Positions 1-7,689 of a stretch of 29,715 nt of DNA are shown here, piece by piece. The stretch is from Actinomycetes bacterium. Lineage in GTDB: Bacteria > Actinomycetota > Acidimicrobiia > Spongiisociales > UBA5794. How positions within the stretch are numbered: position 1 is the stretch's first letter; each line of letters starts with the position of its first letter. Below the pieces are notes generated by a model. It was not told the DNA's origin, ran no database searches, and saw nothing but the letters and a program-made list of their open reading frames with translations. Position numbers and translations under genes: made by a program. Location of the stretch: contig JAMBLH010000195.1 in NCBI GenBank assembly GCA_023336875.1, positions 1 to 29,715 of the forward strand, in the 5' to 3' direction.

Positions 1-1
1 G

Positions 2-82
2 GAATGGCGGAGCGTCGACCACAGCGAGTGGCGATGCAAGGTCGTCGAGCTGGCCGACATGCATTATTCAGCAGTCTCCTAG
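2..82 (+). CDS. Possible C-terminal tail of an upstream gene (partial)
   Basis: The second reading frame is open from the window edge and ends at a TAG at 80-82. It would give a 26-residue tail ending in MHYSAVS. Codons look plausible and the stop lies just before the mgtE ribosome site, as expected for an upstream co-directional gene. The piece is too short to assign to a family and could be chance. Confidence 0.3.
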   Translation, partial: EWRSVDHSEWRCKVVELADMHYSAVS

Positions 83-95
83 GCTGGAGACGCCC

Positions 96-1508
96 ATGAA
101 GATCCGTATGACGCGTCCAGGCCGGCTCGGCTCCACCATCCGCGAGCTTGCGCGTCGCAAGCCCGATGAAGCAGAGGACTATCTCGATTCCCACCATGAG
201 GCCTGGGAGGAATTGGCCGTTGGCGACCCGCATGACGCTGCTGACATTCTCGAAGCACTCGACGAGGAGGGCGCGGCTGATCTCCTGCAGGAGCTCCCTG
301 CCGATGAGGCAGGCGATGTGCTCGATGAGATGCATCCAGAGGCGGCGGCCGACGTACTCCAGGAATTCTCGCCACAAGGGGCGGCGGCACTCGTATCTGA
401 GATGGAAACCGACCAGGCGGTCGACCTCATCGGCGCCCTCGATGCCGAGGACCGCACAGCAATCATCAACGCCCTTGACCCACAGACCGCCAGCGAGGTT
501 GAGAGACTCCTCATCTATGCGGCCGATACCGCTGGCGGAATGATGACGACCGACATCGCCGCTCTCCCGCTCGGCATGTCGTCCGGTGAAGCCATCGAAG
601 TACTCCGCCAGCTCCACGACGAGCTCGGATCCAATCTCAGATATCTGTACGTGATCGACGATGAACGACGGCTCCTCGGAGTCGTTCCATTCCGCAAGCT
701 CGTCTTTGCCAAACCTGGGACTGGACTTGACGACCTCATGGACACGGACATCGTCAGTGTCAGAACGGATACCGACCGTGAGGACGTCGCCGAGGAGATA
801 CAGCGATACAACCTCATCGCGATTCCCGTTGTCGATGCACACGGTGTGCTGGTTGGCATGGTCAAGGTATCCGAGGCCATCGAAGCGATCCTCGCTGAGA
901 TCAGCGAGGACATAACGGCAATGGTCGGCGCAGGTGTCGAGGAGACCGTGTTCACACCGGTGAGCCTCTCAGTTCGCAGACGCCTCCCGTGGATCCTGTT
1001 CAATCTCATGGTCGGGATCTTTCTTGCTGCCATCATCTCGCGCTTCGAACCGACACTGACCACCTACGCGGTTCTGGCCGCATACATGCCAACGGTGGCC
1101 CTGCTCGCCGGAAACTCGGGTGCTCAGAGTCTCGCGGTGATCATCCGTTCGATGGCCGTCGGCGATCTGCCCCGCGGCCGAGCAATGCGCGCGATCCGAA
1201 GAGAGGTCGCCGTTGGATTCATAGACGGCACGGTGATGGCGTTCACCGCCGCCCTCGTCGCTGCCCTCACAGTGACTGCTTTCCAGATGGGTGCTGAGAC
1301 GATCTCGCCAGCCGAGATCGGGATCATCGTGTTCGTTGCCGTATGGATATCGTTCCTGGTTGCTGGACTCGTCGGTTCAGGCATCCCTGTGGTTCTGCGC
1401 AGATTGGGTCAGGATCCTGCGCTTGCTTCGAACATCTTCCTCACGATGATCACGGATATCGTTGGATTCACGAGCTTCCTTGTAACGGCGACGATTCTCC
1501 TCGGATAG
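96..1508 (+). CDS. mgtE: Magnesium transporter MgtE
   Basis: MgtE-family Mg2+ channel of the cytoplasmic membrane, 470 aa, close to the usual length. The N-terminal part (about residues 25-135) is the acidic superhelical MgtE_N domain, visible as repeated helices of the type DAADILEAL and EAAADVLQEF. A CBS pair follows (about 140-265). The membrane domain starts near residue 295 and contains the family signature GNSGAQS (about 339-345). The last helix has TMITDIVG with Asp454, which matches the pore Mg2+-binding Asp of the family. The ATG at 96 has GGAGA at 86-90. In this family the cytosolic domains sense Mg2+ and close the pore when it is plentiful. The same frame is open further upstream, but nothing there resembles the family. 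Confidence 0.95.
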   Translation: MKIRMTRPGRLGSTIRELARRKPDEAEDYLDSHHEAWEELAVGDPHDAADILEALDEEGAADLLQELPADEAGDVLDEMHPEAAADVLQEFSPQGAAALVSEMETDQAVDLIGALDAEDRTAIINALDPQTASEVERLLIYAADTAGGMMTTDIAALPLGMSSGEAIEVLRQLHDELGSNLRYLYVIDDERRLLGVVPFRKLVFAKPGTGLDDLMDTDIVSVRTDTDREDVAEEIQRYNLIAIPVVDAHGVLVGMVKVSEAIEAILAEISEDITAMVGAGVEETVFTPVSLSVRRRLPWILFNLMVGIFLAAIISRFEPTLTTYAVLAAYMPTVALLAGNSGAQSLAVIIRSMAVGDLPRGRAMRAIRREVAVGFIDGTVMAFTAALVAALTVTAFQMGAETISPAEIGIIVFVAVWISFLVAGLVGSGIPVVLRRLGQDPALASNIFLTMITDIVGFTSFLVTATILLG

Positions 1509-1565
1509 GCCGAAGGGTCGTCGATGCAACCGTAGTTCCCCCGTGCAACGCATGAGTGGAGGTGG

Positions 1566-1571
1566 TACGCT
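1566..1571 (+). promoter_or_regulatory. -10 element of a probable leaderless promoter
   Basis: TACGCT fits the actinobacterial TANNNT -10 pattern and ends 6 nt before the ATG at 1578, so transcription would begin at or next to the start codon. No convincing -35 is visible. A GGAGG at 1558-1562 is too far from the ATG to be a normal ribosome site. Confidence 0.5.
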
Positions 1572-1577
1572 CCCTCC

Positions 1578-1811
1578 ATGCCCGACACACCAACACTCGC
1601 TGACCTCAGGGACCAACGCGAGACGGCGGCAAAGGATCTGGCTCAGATAGAGCATGCCATTGCTTCGCTTGAAGCGCTTGAGCAGAGCCAGATGATCGAC
1701 GCCTCATGCCCTCATTGTGACTATGTGGTCACGACCGGTTCAGGCATGGATATTCATCTGATGGATGTCCATCCAAATCCGCTCATCTACCCGAACGCAC
1801 AAAGCACCTAG
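1578..1811 (+). CDS. Small protein with a C2H2-type zinc-binding motif
   Basis: Encodes 77 aa that I cannot place in a named family. Residues 8-37 are a predicted amphipathic, coiled-coil-like helix. A compact motif follows: Cys44-X2-Cys47-X12-His60-X4-His65, the spacing of a classical C2H2 zinc finger. The segment DIHLMDVHP supplies both histidines. Role unknown; a small nucleic-acid- or protein-binding zinc protein is a reasonable inference. The gene stands alone after mgtE, probably with its own leaderless promoter, and ends 9 nt from the stop codon of the convergent lipoprotein gene. Confidence 0.75.
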   Translation: MPDTPTLADLRDQRETAAKDLAQIEHAIASLEALEQSQMIDASCPHCDYVVTTGSGMDIHLMDVHPNPLIYPNAQST

Positions 1812-1820
1812 TCCCCTGAG

Positions 1821-2345
1821 TCAGCTTCCGAGAACTGCAGTGCCTGACGACGCGAATGGCCCGAGATAGATGATCTTCACGCCATCGTCGAGTCGGGCAA
1901 GATAATTGGCGGCAACCGCGGTTCTCTCATCGTCCGACGCGTCAGGATTCGCAACGATGTTGGCGGCAGCAGCTTCGTCGACGACATGCACAACAGCGAT
2001 CGGGGGAAAGAGCTCCACAACCTCCGCGATGAGATCGTAGAGATCGAGATCCGTGAGCGGGCCATACGTCTCAGGATCAAGCAGCACAATCACGGTATCA
2101 CCGGAGTCGCCCTCGATGCGATCGACGATCTGATACTCGGGAGCGCTGAGGACTGTCTTGGGAACTGACGTGGTGGTTGTGGTCGACTCGCGCTGAGGCT
2201 CGGTGGCGGCAACGGACACCAGGGTGGTCACCTGGGCCTGAGTGTCCACCGAGGAGGCATCCTGCTCTGAGCCGTCAGACGTGCATGCGACCGATACGAG
2301 CGCAATCGCCACCGCAACCGAGCTCAAGCGTGTTCCGCACTGCAT
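1821..2345 (-). CDS. Predicted lipoprotein of unknown function
   Basis: 174 aa. The first 20 residues form a lipoprotein signal peptide with the lipobox SVAC and lipidated Cys21. A Ser/Thr-rich linker with TTTTT follows (about 23-64), as is common in actinobacterial exported lipoproteins. A small alpha/beta-looking domain (about 65-174) holds DTVIVLLDPETYGPLTDLD and ends IIYLGPFASSGTAVLGS. I do not recognise the domain. It is the last gene of the minus-strand run, 22 nt after the preceding stop codon, so it may be read from the same transcript as the NAD synthetase genes. It should sit on the outer face of the cytoplasmic membrane. Confidence 0.8.
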   Translation of the reverse strand: MQCGTRLSSVAVAIALVSVACTSDGSEQDASSVDTQAQVTTLVSVAATEPQRESTTTTTSVPKTVLSAPEYQIVDRIEGDSGDTVIVLLDPETYGPLTDLDLYDLIAEVVELFPPIAVVHVVDEAAAANIVANPDASDDERTAVAANYLARLDDGVKIIYLGPFASSGTAVLGS

Positions 2346-2367
2346 TGTTCGATGCTACCCGAAAGTC

Positions 2368-2781
2368 TCAGGAGTGCGGTGTCTCAAGCCACACCTCGAA
2401 CGTCATCCCGTCGAGGAATGGCTGATTGTGAACCACCCGAAACAGATGCGCTGCCCTCTCGTAGGTCGCCGGGTCGCGATCTTCGATGAGAAGATGGTGC
2501 GCCAGATCCAGCTGCGGCCTCCACGCTCGCACGCCAAGGGCCAGGTCGACGCGCGACGGCCACTCCGTTGGACGTTCGAGCGTCGGATCCCACGTTGCCC
2601 AGAACGCCGAGAGCCTCCTGGCCGCGGTCACACATCGGCGAACGTACTTGGCGCCGAGACGGTCGATGTCGTAGTTGCCAGCGACGCCTTCAGTCCAGTC
2701 CTGAATCATCTGGTCGTTCAACGATTCTGGTGACGTCACAGCAGCTTCATAAAGCTGGTCGATGTCATCGAGCACGGTCAT
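2368..2781 (-). CDS. Conserved-looking hypothetical protein, 137 aa
   Basis: A soluble, Trp- and Arg-rich, probably all-helical protein with no signal peptide or membrane segment. Motifs such as RRLSAFWATW and LDLAHHLLIEDRDP are visible, but I recognise no family. Its ATG overlaps the stop of the upstream class IV aminotransferase in an ATGA arrangement, so translation is probably coupled. This makes it the fourth member of a run of stop-start overlaps beginning with the carboxylate-amine ligase, and hints at a role linked to those enzymes. Confidence 0.75.
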   Translation of the reverse strand: MTVLDDIDQLYEAAVTSPESLNDQMIQDWTEGVAGNYDIDRLGAKYVRRCVTAARRLSAFWATWDPTLERPTEWPSRVDLALGVRAWRPQLDLAHHLLIEDRDPATYERAAHLFRVVHNQPFLDGMTFEVWLETPHS

Positions 2782-3614
2782 AATATTTCGCTACGCACCA
2801 GATCGTCGAAGGCGTTTCTGAGCCTCGATGTCACAGGACCGGGCTCGAAAGACACATCCGCCACCGCCGTCACCGGCATCACCTCGCGAACCGTCGACAT
2901 TATGAACACCTCGTCGGCCCCCAGGAGGTCCTCCCTTTGGAAACGTCCGACGGTCGTGTCGACGCCGATCCGATCCGCCGCCTCAAGTGTTGCCTCCCTC
3001 GTGATCGACTCGAGGATCTGGCTGTCGAGACTCGGTGTGAAGAGCATTCCATCCTTTACCCATGCGAGGGAGAACGTTGGGCCTTCGAGCACCACCTCGC
3101 CGCCACCCAACAAGGCAGCATCATCGAATCCCTTCGACTTGGCTTCAATCGTCGCCGCGAGATTCGGCCCGTACGAAAGCGTCTTGGCACCGGTCAACTC
3201 GCTGACCTTTCCATCAGAGTGCCATGGCGCGTCGAGTAGATCAAGACGTATGCTCGGTGGCAGGTCGGGAAGCGATTCCAGGTAGACGATCGTTGCATTG
3301 TTCGTTCCCAACGCGGATGCATCGGTGCCGCCCGTGACATACACGCGCACTACTCCATCTCCACCGCCAGCTGCTGTTTCGCACCATGCGCGAAGCGTGA
3401 AGTGGTCCAGCAACTCGATGCGAAGGTGATCGGCGCTTCGCTCAAGCCGGTCGAGGTGCCCATCGAGCCGAAAGATGGTCCCTTCGTAGGACCGCATCGC
3501 TTCGAAGCACCCATATCCGCGTTGAAACCCGACATCGAACACCGACACAGATGCGGTCCCAGGATCTGTCGCGACGCCGTTGATGAGGACATCTCCGATC
3601 GTGCGTGCCGTCAT
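2778..3614 (-). CDS. Class IV (branched-chain/ADC lyase type) PLP aminotransferase
   Basis: 278 aa, fold type IV PLP enzyme, the superfamily of branched-chain aminotransferase (IlvE), D-amino-acid transaminase and aminodeoxychorismate lyase (PabC). Visible family features are FQRGYGCFEAMRSYEG near the N-terminus, FRLDGHLDRLERSA, the PLP-binding Lys144 in GAKTLSYGPNLAA, and Glu177 in VLEGPTFS, which contacts the PLP pyridine nitrogen. Asn in the YGPN context resembles IlvE-like members as much as PabC, so I give no symbol. The start ATG overlaps the stop of nadE (ATGA) and its own stop overlaps the next gene. It may supply folate precursors or transaminate 2-oxo acids; the sequence alone does not decide. 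Confidence 0.85.
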   Translation of the reverse strand: MTARTIGDVLINGVATDPGTASVSVFDVGFQRGYGCFEAMRSYEGTIFRLDGHLDRLERSADHLRIELLDHFTLRAWCETAAGGGDGVVRVYVTGGTDASALGTNNATIVYLESLPDLPPSIRLDLLDAPWHSDGKVSELTGAKTLSYGPNLAATIEAKSKGFDDAALLGGGEVVLEGPTFSLAWVKDGMLFTPSLDSQILESITREATLEAADRIGVDTTVGRFQREDLLGADEVFIMSTVREVMPVTAVADVSFEPGPVTSRLRNAFDDLVRSEIL

Positions 3615-5317
3615 GGCTTGAACCAGTTCGTGATCGGAAGTCGGCGATCTCTCCCAAAGGCCTTCTGGGTGATTCGAACACCAGGCGCGGATTGCCTGCG
3701 CTTGTACTCGTTGCGGTCGACCATGGTCGCGATGCGATGTACGAGTTCGTTGTCGAACCCAACCGCAACGATCTCATCTGCGGTCATGTCGAGCTCGATG
3801 TATCGATGCAGGATTGCGTCGAGCTCAACATACGTAGGCAGAGAGTCCGAGTCGCGCTGATCGGGCCTGAGCTCGGCTGATGGCTCCTTGTCGATTATCG
3901 TCTGGGGAATCACCGATCCCCTCCCGTTCCGCCACCTCGACAGGTCATACACCATTGTCTTGTACACATCTTTCAGGACGGAAAATCCGCCTGCCATGTC
4001 ACCGTAGAGAGTGGCGTACCCCACGGCCATCTCAGACTTGTTGCCCGTTGCCACGACCATGCCGCCGAACTTGTTTGACACCGCCATCAGGATGGTTCCT
4101 CTGATCCGTGCCTGGAGATTCTCTTCAGCAGTGTCCGTTTGGGTCCCAGAGAAAAGTGGGGCAAGTGCATCCAGAAACCCACTGAAGAGGCCATCTATTG
4201 GAACGGTGTCGATTCGGATTCCTAGCCGATCCGCGAGTTCGTACGAGTGGTCGACTGATCCGGCCGATGAGTACCTCGTTGGCATCGTGAATCCATGAAC
4301 TGCGTCAGCTCCGAGCGAATCGGTCGCGATCGCTGCAGTCAGAGCCGAATCGATTCCTCCTGACAGCCCGATTACGACCTCACTGAAACCATTCTTGGTC
4401 ACGTAGCCGAACAGTCCTGCACAGAGGGCTTCGTATACCTCCTCCGAGTCCTCGAGTGGAGCGGCCACGGTTGAGGCTTCGATCCCGATGTGACCGGGCC
4501 CGCGTTCAGTCACCGACACGACTGGGAGCAGCGGTGACTTGTGATCCTCGATCTTGAGATCAATAACGAATCGGTTCTCGACGAACTGAGGAGAGCGGTG
4601 CAGCAACGTCCCGTCAGGAGCGATAACCATCGAGGCTCCGTCGAAGACCAGTTCATCCTGCCCTCCCACAGCGTTGACGTACACGACATAAACGCCGCCG
4701 TCTATTGCTCGATTCGTGAGCATCTCGAGACGCTCTGCGCTCTTCCCTATGTGATAGGGAGAACCGTTGATGTTGAGGAGAACCTCAGCACCACCGACCG
4801 CCTGTCCTGTGGGTGGTCCGTCGGCGTCCCAGATGTCCTCACAGATCGAGATTCCATTCACCACACCGGCTATTGCATGGAGCGTCAGTGGCGTCCGACC
4901 CTCAGCAAAATAGCGGCCCTCGTCGAACACCCCGTAGGTTGGCAGGAGACTCTTGTGATAGACACCCTTGATCTCACCCTCAGCTATGACTGCCGCCGCG
5001 TTGGTCGCTGAGCGGCCCAGCGAGTCGTCGTCGATCTGTTCGTCATTGAGACGGTCAACAAACCCGACCACGGTCGCCGTTGCACCAGACGTGGACGCAA
5101 GCCGCTCAAGGACCTCGATATTCGCATCGACGAAACCCTGCCGAAGGACAAGATCTTCGGGGGGATATCCCGAAATCGCGAGCTCAGGGAGAACAAGAAC
5201 GTCGGCCTGGTTCTCCTCGGCCCACTCCATTGCATGCCGTATCTTGCTCTCGTTGCCTGGCAGGTCACCAACCACGAGGTCCAGCTGTGCGCCGGCAACC
5301 CGAAGACCACGTGTCAC
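3611..5317 (-). CDS. nadE: Glutamine-dependent NAD+ synthetase
   Basis: 568 aa. Catalyses the last step of NAD biosynthesis: deamido-NAD + ATP + glutamine to NAD+. The N-terminal nitrilase-type glutaminase domain (about 1-275) carries the triad Glu45 (LPELAISGYPPEDL), Lys122 (HKSLLPTYGVFDEGRYF) and Cys159 (ISICEDIWD). The C-terminal ATP-pyrophosphatase domain has the P-loop SGGIDS at 319-324 and the family sequence ATGNKSEMAVGYATLYGDMAGG. The C-terminus KRRQSAPGVRIT...KAFGRDRRLPITNWF is typical. Length fits the two-domain bacterial form. The start is GTG at 5317, overlapping the stop of the upstream ligase (GTGA), and the stop overlaps the next gene. Confidence 0.96.
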   Translation of the reverse strand: MTRGLRVAGAQLDLVVGDLPGNESKIRHAMEWAEENQADVLVLPELAISGYPPEDLVLRQGFVDANIEVLERLASTSGATATVVGFVDRLNDEQIDDDSLGRSATNAAAVIAEGEIKGVYHKSLLPTYGVFDEGRYFAEGRTPLTLHAIAGVVNGISICEDIWDADGPPTGQAVGGAEVLLNINGSPYHIGKSAERLEMLTNRAIDGGVYVVYVNAVGGQDELVFDGASMVIAPDGTLLHRSPQFVENRFVIDLKIEDHKSPLLPVVSVTERGPGHIGIEASTVAAPLEDSEEVYEALCAGLFGYVTKNGFSEVVIGLSGGIDSALTAAIATDSLGADAVHGFTMPTRYSSAGSVDHSYELADRLGIRIDTVPIDGLFSGFLDALAPLFSGTQTDTAEENLQARIRGTILMAVSNKFGGMVVATGNKSEMAVGYATLYGDMAGGFSVLKDVYKTMVYDLSRWRNGRGSVIPQTIIDKEPSAELRPDQRDSDSLPTYVELDAILHRYIELDMTADEIVAVGFDNELVHRIATMVDRNEYKRRQSAPGVRITQKAFGRDRRLPITNWFKP

Positions 5318-6450
5318 AGCCCCTCCACGGTTTCACCGATCAAATGGTCCACCACTTCACGGAGTGCTTCAGACGATTCTGCTCCATCCGCCATCGCTTG
5401 TTCGAACACGCTGCGCTGTCGATCAGCGCTCGTTCCGCCGGCGACAATCAATCTTGCCCTCTCCATCTGTTCGACCGATCCAAGAACAACTGCTTGGGCA
5501 CCGACGATATCGATGAGTTCGTCGATGAGTTGGGGCATGGGGACGAGCTCAGATCTGCCGAAGTCGATCAGCGGCTCGTCCACCCCGTAACGTTGGGCTC
5601 GCCACGAGTTCTCCGAGATCAGCATCCGCGAGTAGATCCGCCACTTCTGATTGTTCATCCGCAGTTCGGTCAGTGTTGCGACAAGCGCCTGATACATGGC
5701 GGCGATGACAATGCCGTCCTCGTAGCGCGTGGCGATGTCGGTCGAGCGCATCTCTAGTGTCGGGTAACGGGTTGATGGGCGGATATCCCACCAGAGTTTC
5801 GAGGCGTCTTCGATGACACCGGTATCCACAAGCACCTCAACGTGACGCTCGTAGTCGGACCAGCTCGTGAAGGCGTCAGGGAGCCCTGTCCTTGGCAGCG
5901 CTCGGAAGACCGCAGGGCGATAGCTCTTCAGGCCGGTGTCGGTTCCGTGCCAGAAGGGTGAGGAGCCCGACAATGCCAGCAGGTGTGGGAGAAAGTATGA
6001 AACCTGGTTCATCACGTCAATCCGTGCATCTCGCTCGCCGATACCGACGTGCACATGCATCCCACAGATCAGAAGACGCCGGACCACACCCTGGAGTGCC
6101 TCCGCCAGGAGGTTGTATCGGTCCCTGTTTACATGGCGCTGCTGGCCCCACTTGGCAAACGGATGGGTCGAAGCAGCAATGATTGCCATGTTGTGTTCGG
6201 ACACGGTCTCAGATACGAACCTTCGCATGGTTCGAAGCGACTCGCTGAGTTCGGTGATGTCATCACACACGGGAGTACCGATCTCGATCTGTGAGCGAAT
6301 GAACTCTGGACTCGTTGCACCGATCGGAGGATCCAACAGCTTGCCTAGGAGGGCTTCGGGGAGGTCAGGTACGAGATCGCGAGAGTCGCGATCAACAACG
6401 AAGTACTCCTCTTCCATCCCAATGGTGAATCGTCGTTGCTCGATCGTCAT
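5314..6450 (-). CDS. Carboxylate-amine ligase, glutamate-cysteine ligase type 2 (YbdK/GCS2 family)
   Basis: 378 aa, the usual length of the YbdK/GCS2 family. Diagnostic features are the N-terminal GMEEEYFVVD, the central CGMHVHVGI and LWWDIRPSTRYPTLEMRSTD, which carry the metal/ATP and substrate residues of the glutamine-synthetase-like fold. Members ligate glutamate to an amine, often cysteine; the true substrate varies and cannot be read here. The ATG at 6450 has GAGGAG just upstream. It is the first gene of the overlapping set with nadE, the class IV aminotransferase and the 137-aa unknown, 41 nt after prephenate dehydrogenase. Confidence 0.9.
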   Translation of the reverse strand: MTIEQRRFTIGMEEEYFVVDRDSRDLVPDLPEALLGKLLDPPIGATSPEFIRSQIEIGTPVCDDITELSESLRTMRRFVSETVSEHNMAIIAASTHPFAKWGQQRHVNRDRYNLLAEALQGVVRRLLICGMHVHVGIGERDARIDVMNQVSYFLPHLLALSGSSPFWHGTDTGLKSYRPAVFRALPRTGLPDAFTSWSDYERHVEVLVDTGVIEDASKLWWDIRPSTRYPTLEMRSTDIATRYEDGIVIAAMYQALVATLTELRMNNQKWRIYSRMLISENSWRAQRYGVDEPLIDFGRSELVPMPQLIDELIDIVGAQAVVLGSVEQMERARLIVAGGTSADRQRSVFEQAMADGAESSEALREVVDHLIGETVEGL

Positions 6451-6491
6451 AGCTCCTCACTCGTCAGCGTAAACGATGTGCTGGGTGTGTA

Positions 6492-7535
6492 CTACTGCAC
6501 CAACATCAATCCGGCATCCTGGAGAGCATGTCGGAGTGCTTCCTCCTCACCGGCACGGACTGAGAGCGTCAGGACACCGCCACCCCCGTACGGAGCGTGT
6601 CGCATCTGGATGTCTCGAACGTCGACATGGGATTCCTCAAGGGCATGACCAACCTTCGCGAGCTCGCCCGGTTCATCTGCGAGGCCCACGCGCACCGCTG
6701 CCACAGCCGCGCCAAGTGCTCGTCGAGCCTCTCGCGAACGTGACAGGTACGCGAGGAGTTCATCATCGTCGGCAAGAATTGCAGCCTCGACCGCGTCCAA
6801 CTGGATCCGTATGCGGTCGACGGCCCCCAGGACGGCGGCCTCGTTTGATTTCAGGATCTCGACCCATGGGATGGGCTGAGATGCCGCAACCCTCGTCAAG
6901 TCGCGAAAACTGCCCGCAGCCAGGTCGAGCGCATCTGGCAGGTCGGACACCGATGCGAGAAGGCTTGAAGCGAGAAGCTGCGGAAGATGGCTTATGGACG
7001 CAACGACCTCGTCGTGGGACGCAGCGGACATGAAGAGTGGGTTCGCACCGAGCGTCTCGATGACCCCTATCACCGAGTCTGTCGCCTCAACCGAGGAGCC
7101 TTCGACAACGACCCACGTTGCTCCACGAAAGAGCGCTGGTGATGCGGCCGTCGGCCCGGAGAACTCTCGGCCAGCCATTGGATGTGTGCCAACGAACCCA
7201 GGAAGGTGGGCGGCTGCGTCACGAACAGCAGATTTGACGGCCGCAACATCCATCACCACCGCCGAGGTCTCGAGATTTGCAAGGATTTCGATGGTGGCCT
7301 TGGGAGGCGCAGCGACGATAATGATCTCCGGCGGCGCGTCGAGGATTCCCGCTATGGAGTCGACAGCGATGCCGATCAGCTCGCGTTCGAGCGCCACCTC
7401 GAGAGAATCGCGATCAGAGTCGTATCCGACCACATCCCAACCATTCGCCGTGAGTCCGGCAGCGATCGAACCTCCGATCAGCCCCGTGCCAATGACACCT
7501 ACAAAGGGCACTGGCGGGTTCCCGTCGCTCTGCAC
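6492..7535 (-). CDS. tyrA: Prephenate dehydrogenase with C-terminal ACT domain
   Basis: 347 aa. Oxidatively decarboxylates prephenate to 4-hydroxyphenylpyruvate in tyrosine synthesis. The N-terminal Rossmann fold is clear (GVIGTGLIGGSIAAGL). GTHPMAGREFSGP contains the conserved catalytic His region of TyrA. The C-terminal stretch (about 275-347: RVGLADEPGELAKVGHALEES) is an ACT domain, usually a site for tyrosine feedback inhibition. The annotated start is GTG at 7535, with an in-frame TGA 15 nt upstream, so nothing longer is possible in this frame. A better-looking ATG with a leaderless promoter at 7564 lies in another frame; see findings. Confidence 0.93.
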   Translation of the reverse strand: MQSDGNPPVPFVGVIGTGLIGGSIAAGLTANGWDVVGYDSDRDSLEVALERELIGIAVDSIAGILDAPPEIIIVAAPPKATIEILANLETSAVVMDVAAVKSAVRDAAAHLPGFVGTHPMAGREFSGPTAASPALFRGATWVVVEGSSVEATDSVIGVIETLGANPLFMSAASHDEVVASISHLPQLLASSLLASVSDLPDALDLAAGSFRDLTRVAASQPIPWVEILKSNEAAVLGAVDRIRIQLDAVEAAILADDDELLAYLSRSREARRALGAAVAAVRVGLADEPGELAKVGHALEESHVDVRDIQMRHAPYGGGGVLTLSVRAGEEEALRHALQDAGLMLVQ

Positions 7536-7571
7536 GGACGACCATCGATGTCAATCATGTCCATGGTGCAA

Positions 7572-7577
7572 AGGCTA
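7572..7577 (-). promoter_or_regulatory. -10 element upstream of tyrA
   Basis: On the minus strand TAGCCT lies exactly 7 nt before an ATG at 7564, the same TAGCCT-N7-start layout as for the nucleotidyltransferase gene at 12010. That ATG opens a 21-codon reading frame (7564-7499) that runs into tyrA out of frame. This is the likely promoter for the tyrA-ligase-nadE transcript. Confidence 0.45.
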
Positions 7578-7676
7578 GGAGGCTGCTGAACAACGATGTC
7601 ACTCATCTCGCCAAAGCCACCTGGCGCTGTGATCCGACGTCCCTACGGAGCCACACGGGAGGGTTGGTGCCTGTCC

Positions 7677-7682
7677 TACCCT
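7677..7682 (+). promoter_or_regulatory. -10 element of a probable leaderless promoter for the epimerase gene
   Basis: TACCCT fits TANNNT and is followed by 7 nt and the ATG at 7690. No ribosome site is seen between them and no clear -35 is visible. Confidence 0.45.
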
Positions 7683-7689
7683 GACGCGC

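Noticed and set aside
2242..2733. Plus-strand frame across the lipoprotein and 137-aa genes
   Set aside because: It would read through the signal-peptide region of a clear lipoprotein gene in antisense, and its composition (Arg, Pro, Ser) is that of a shadow frame.
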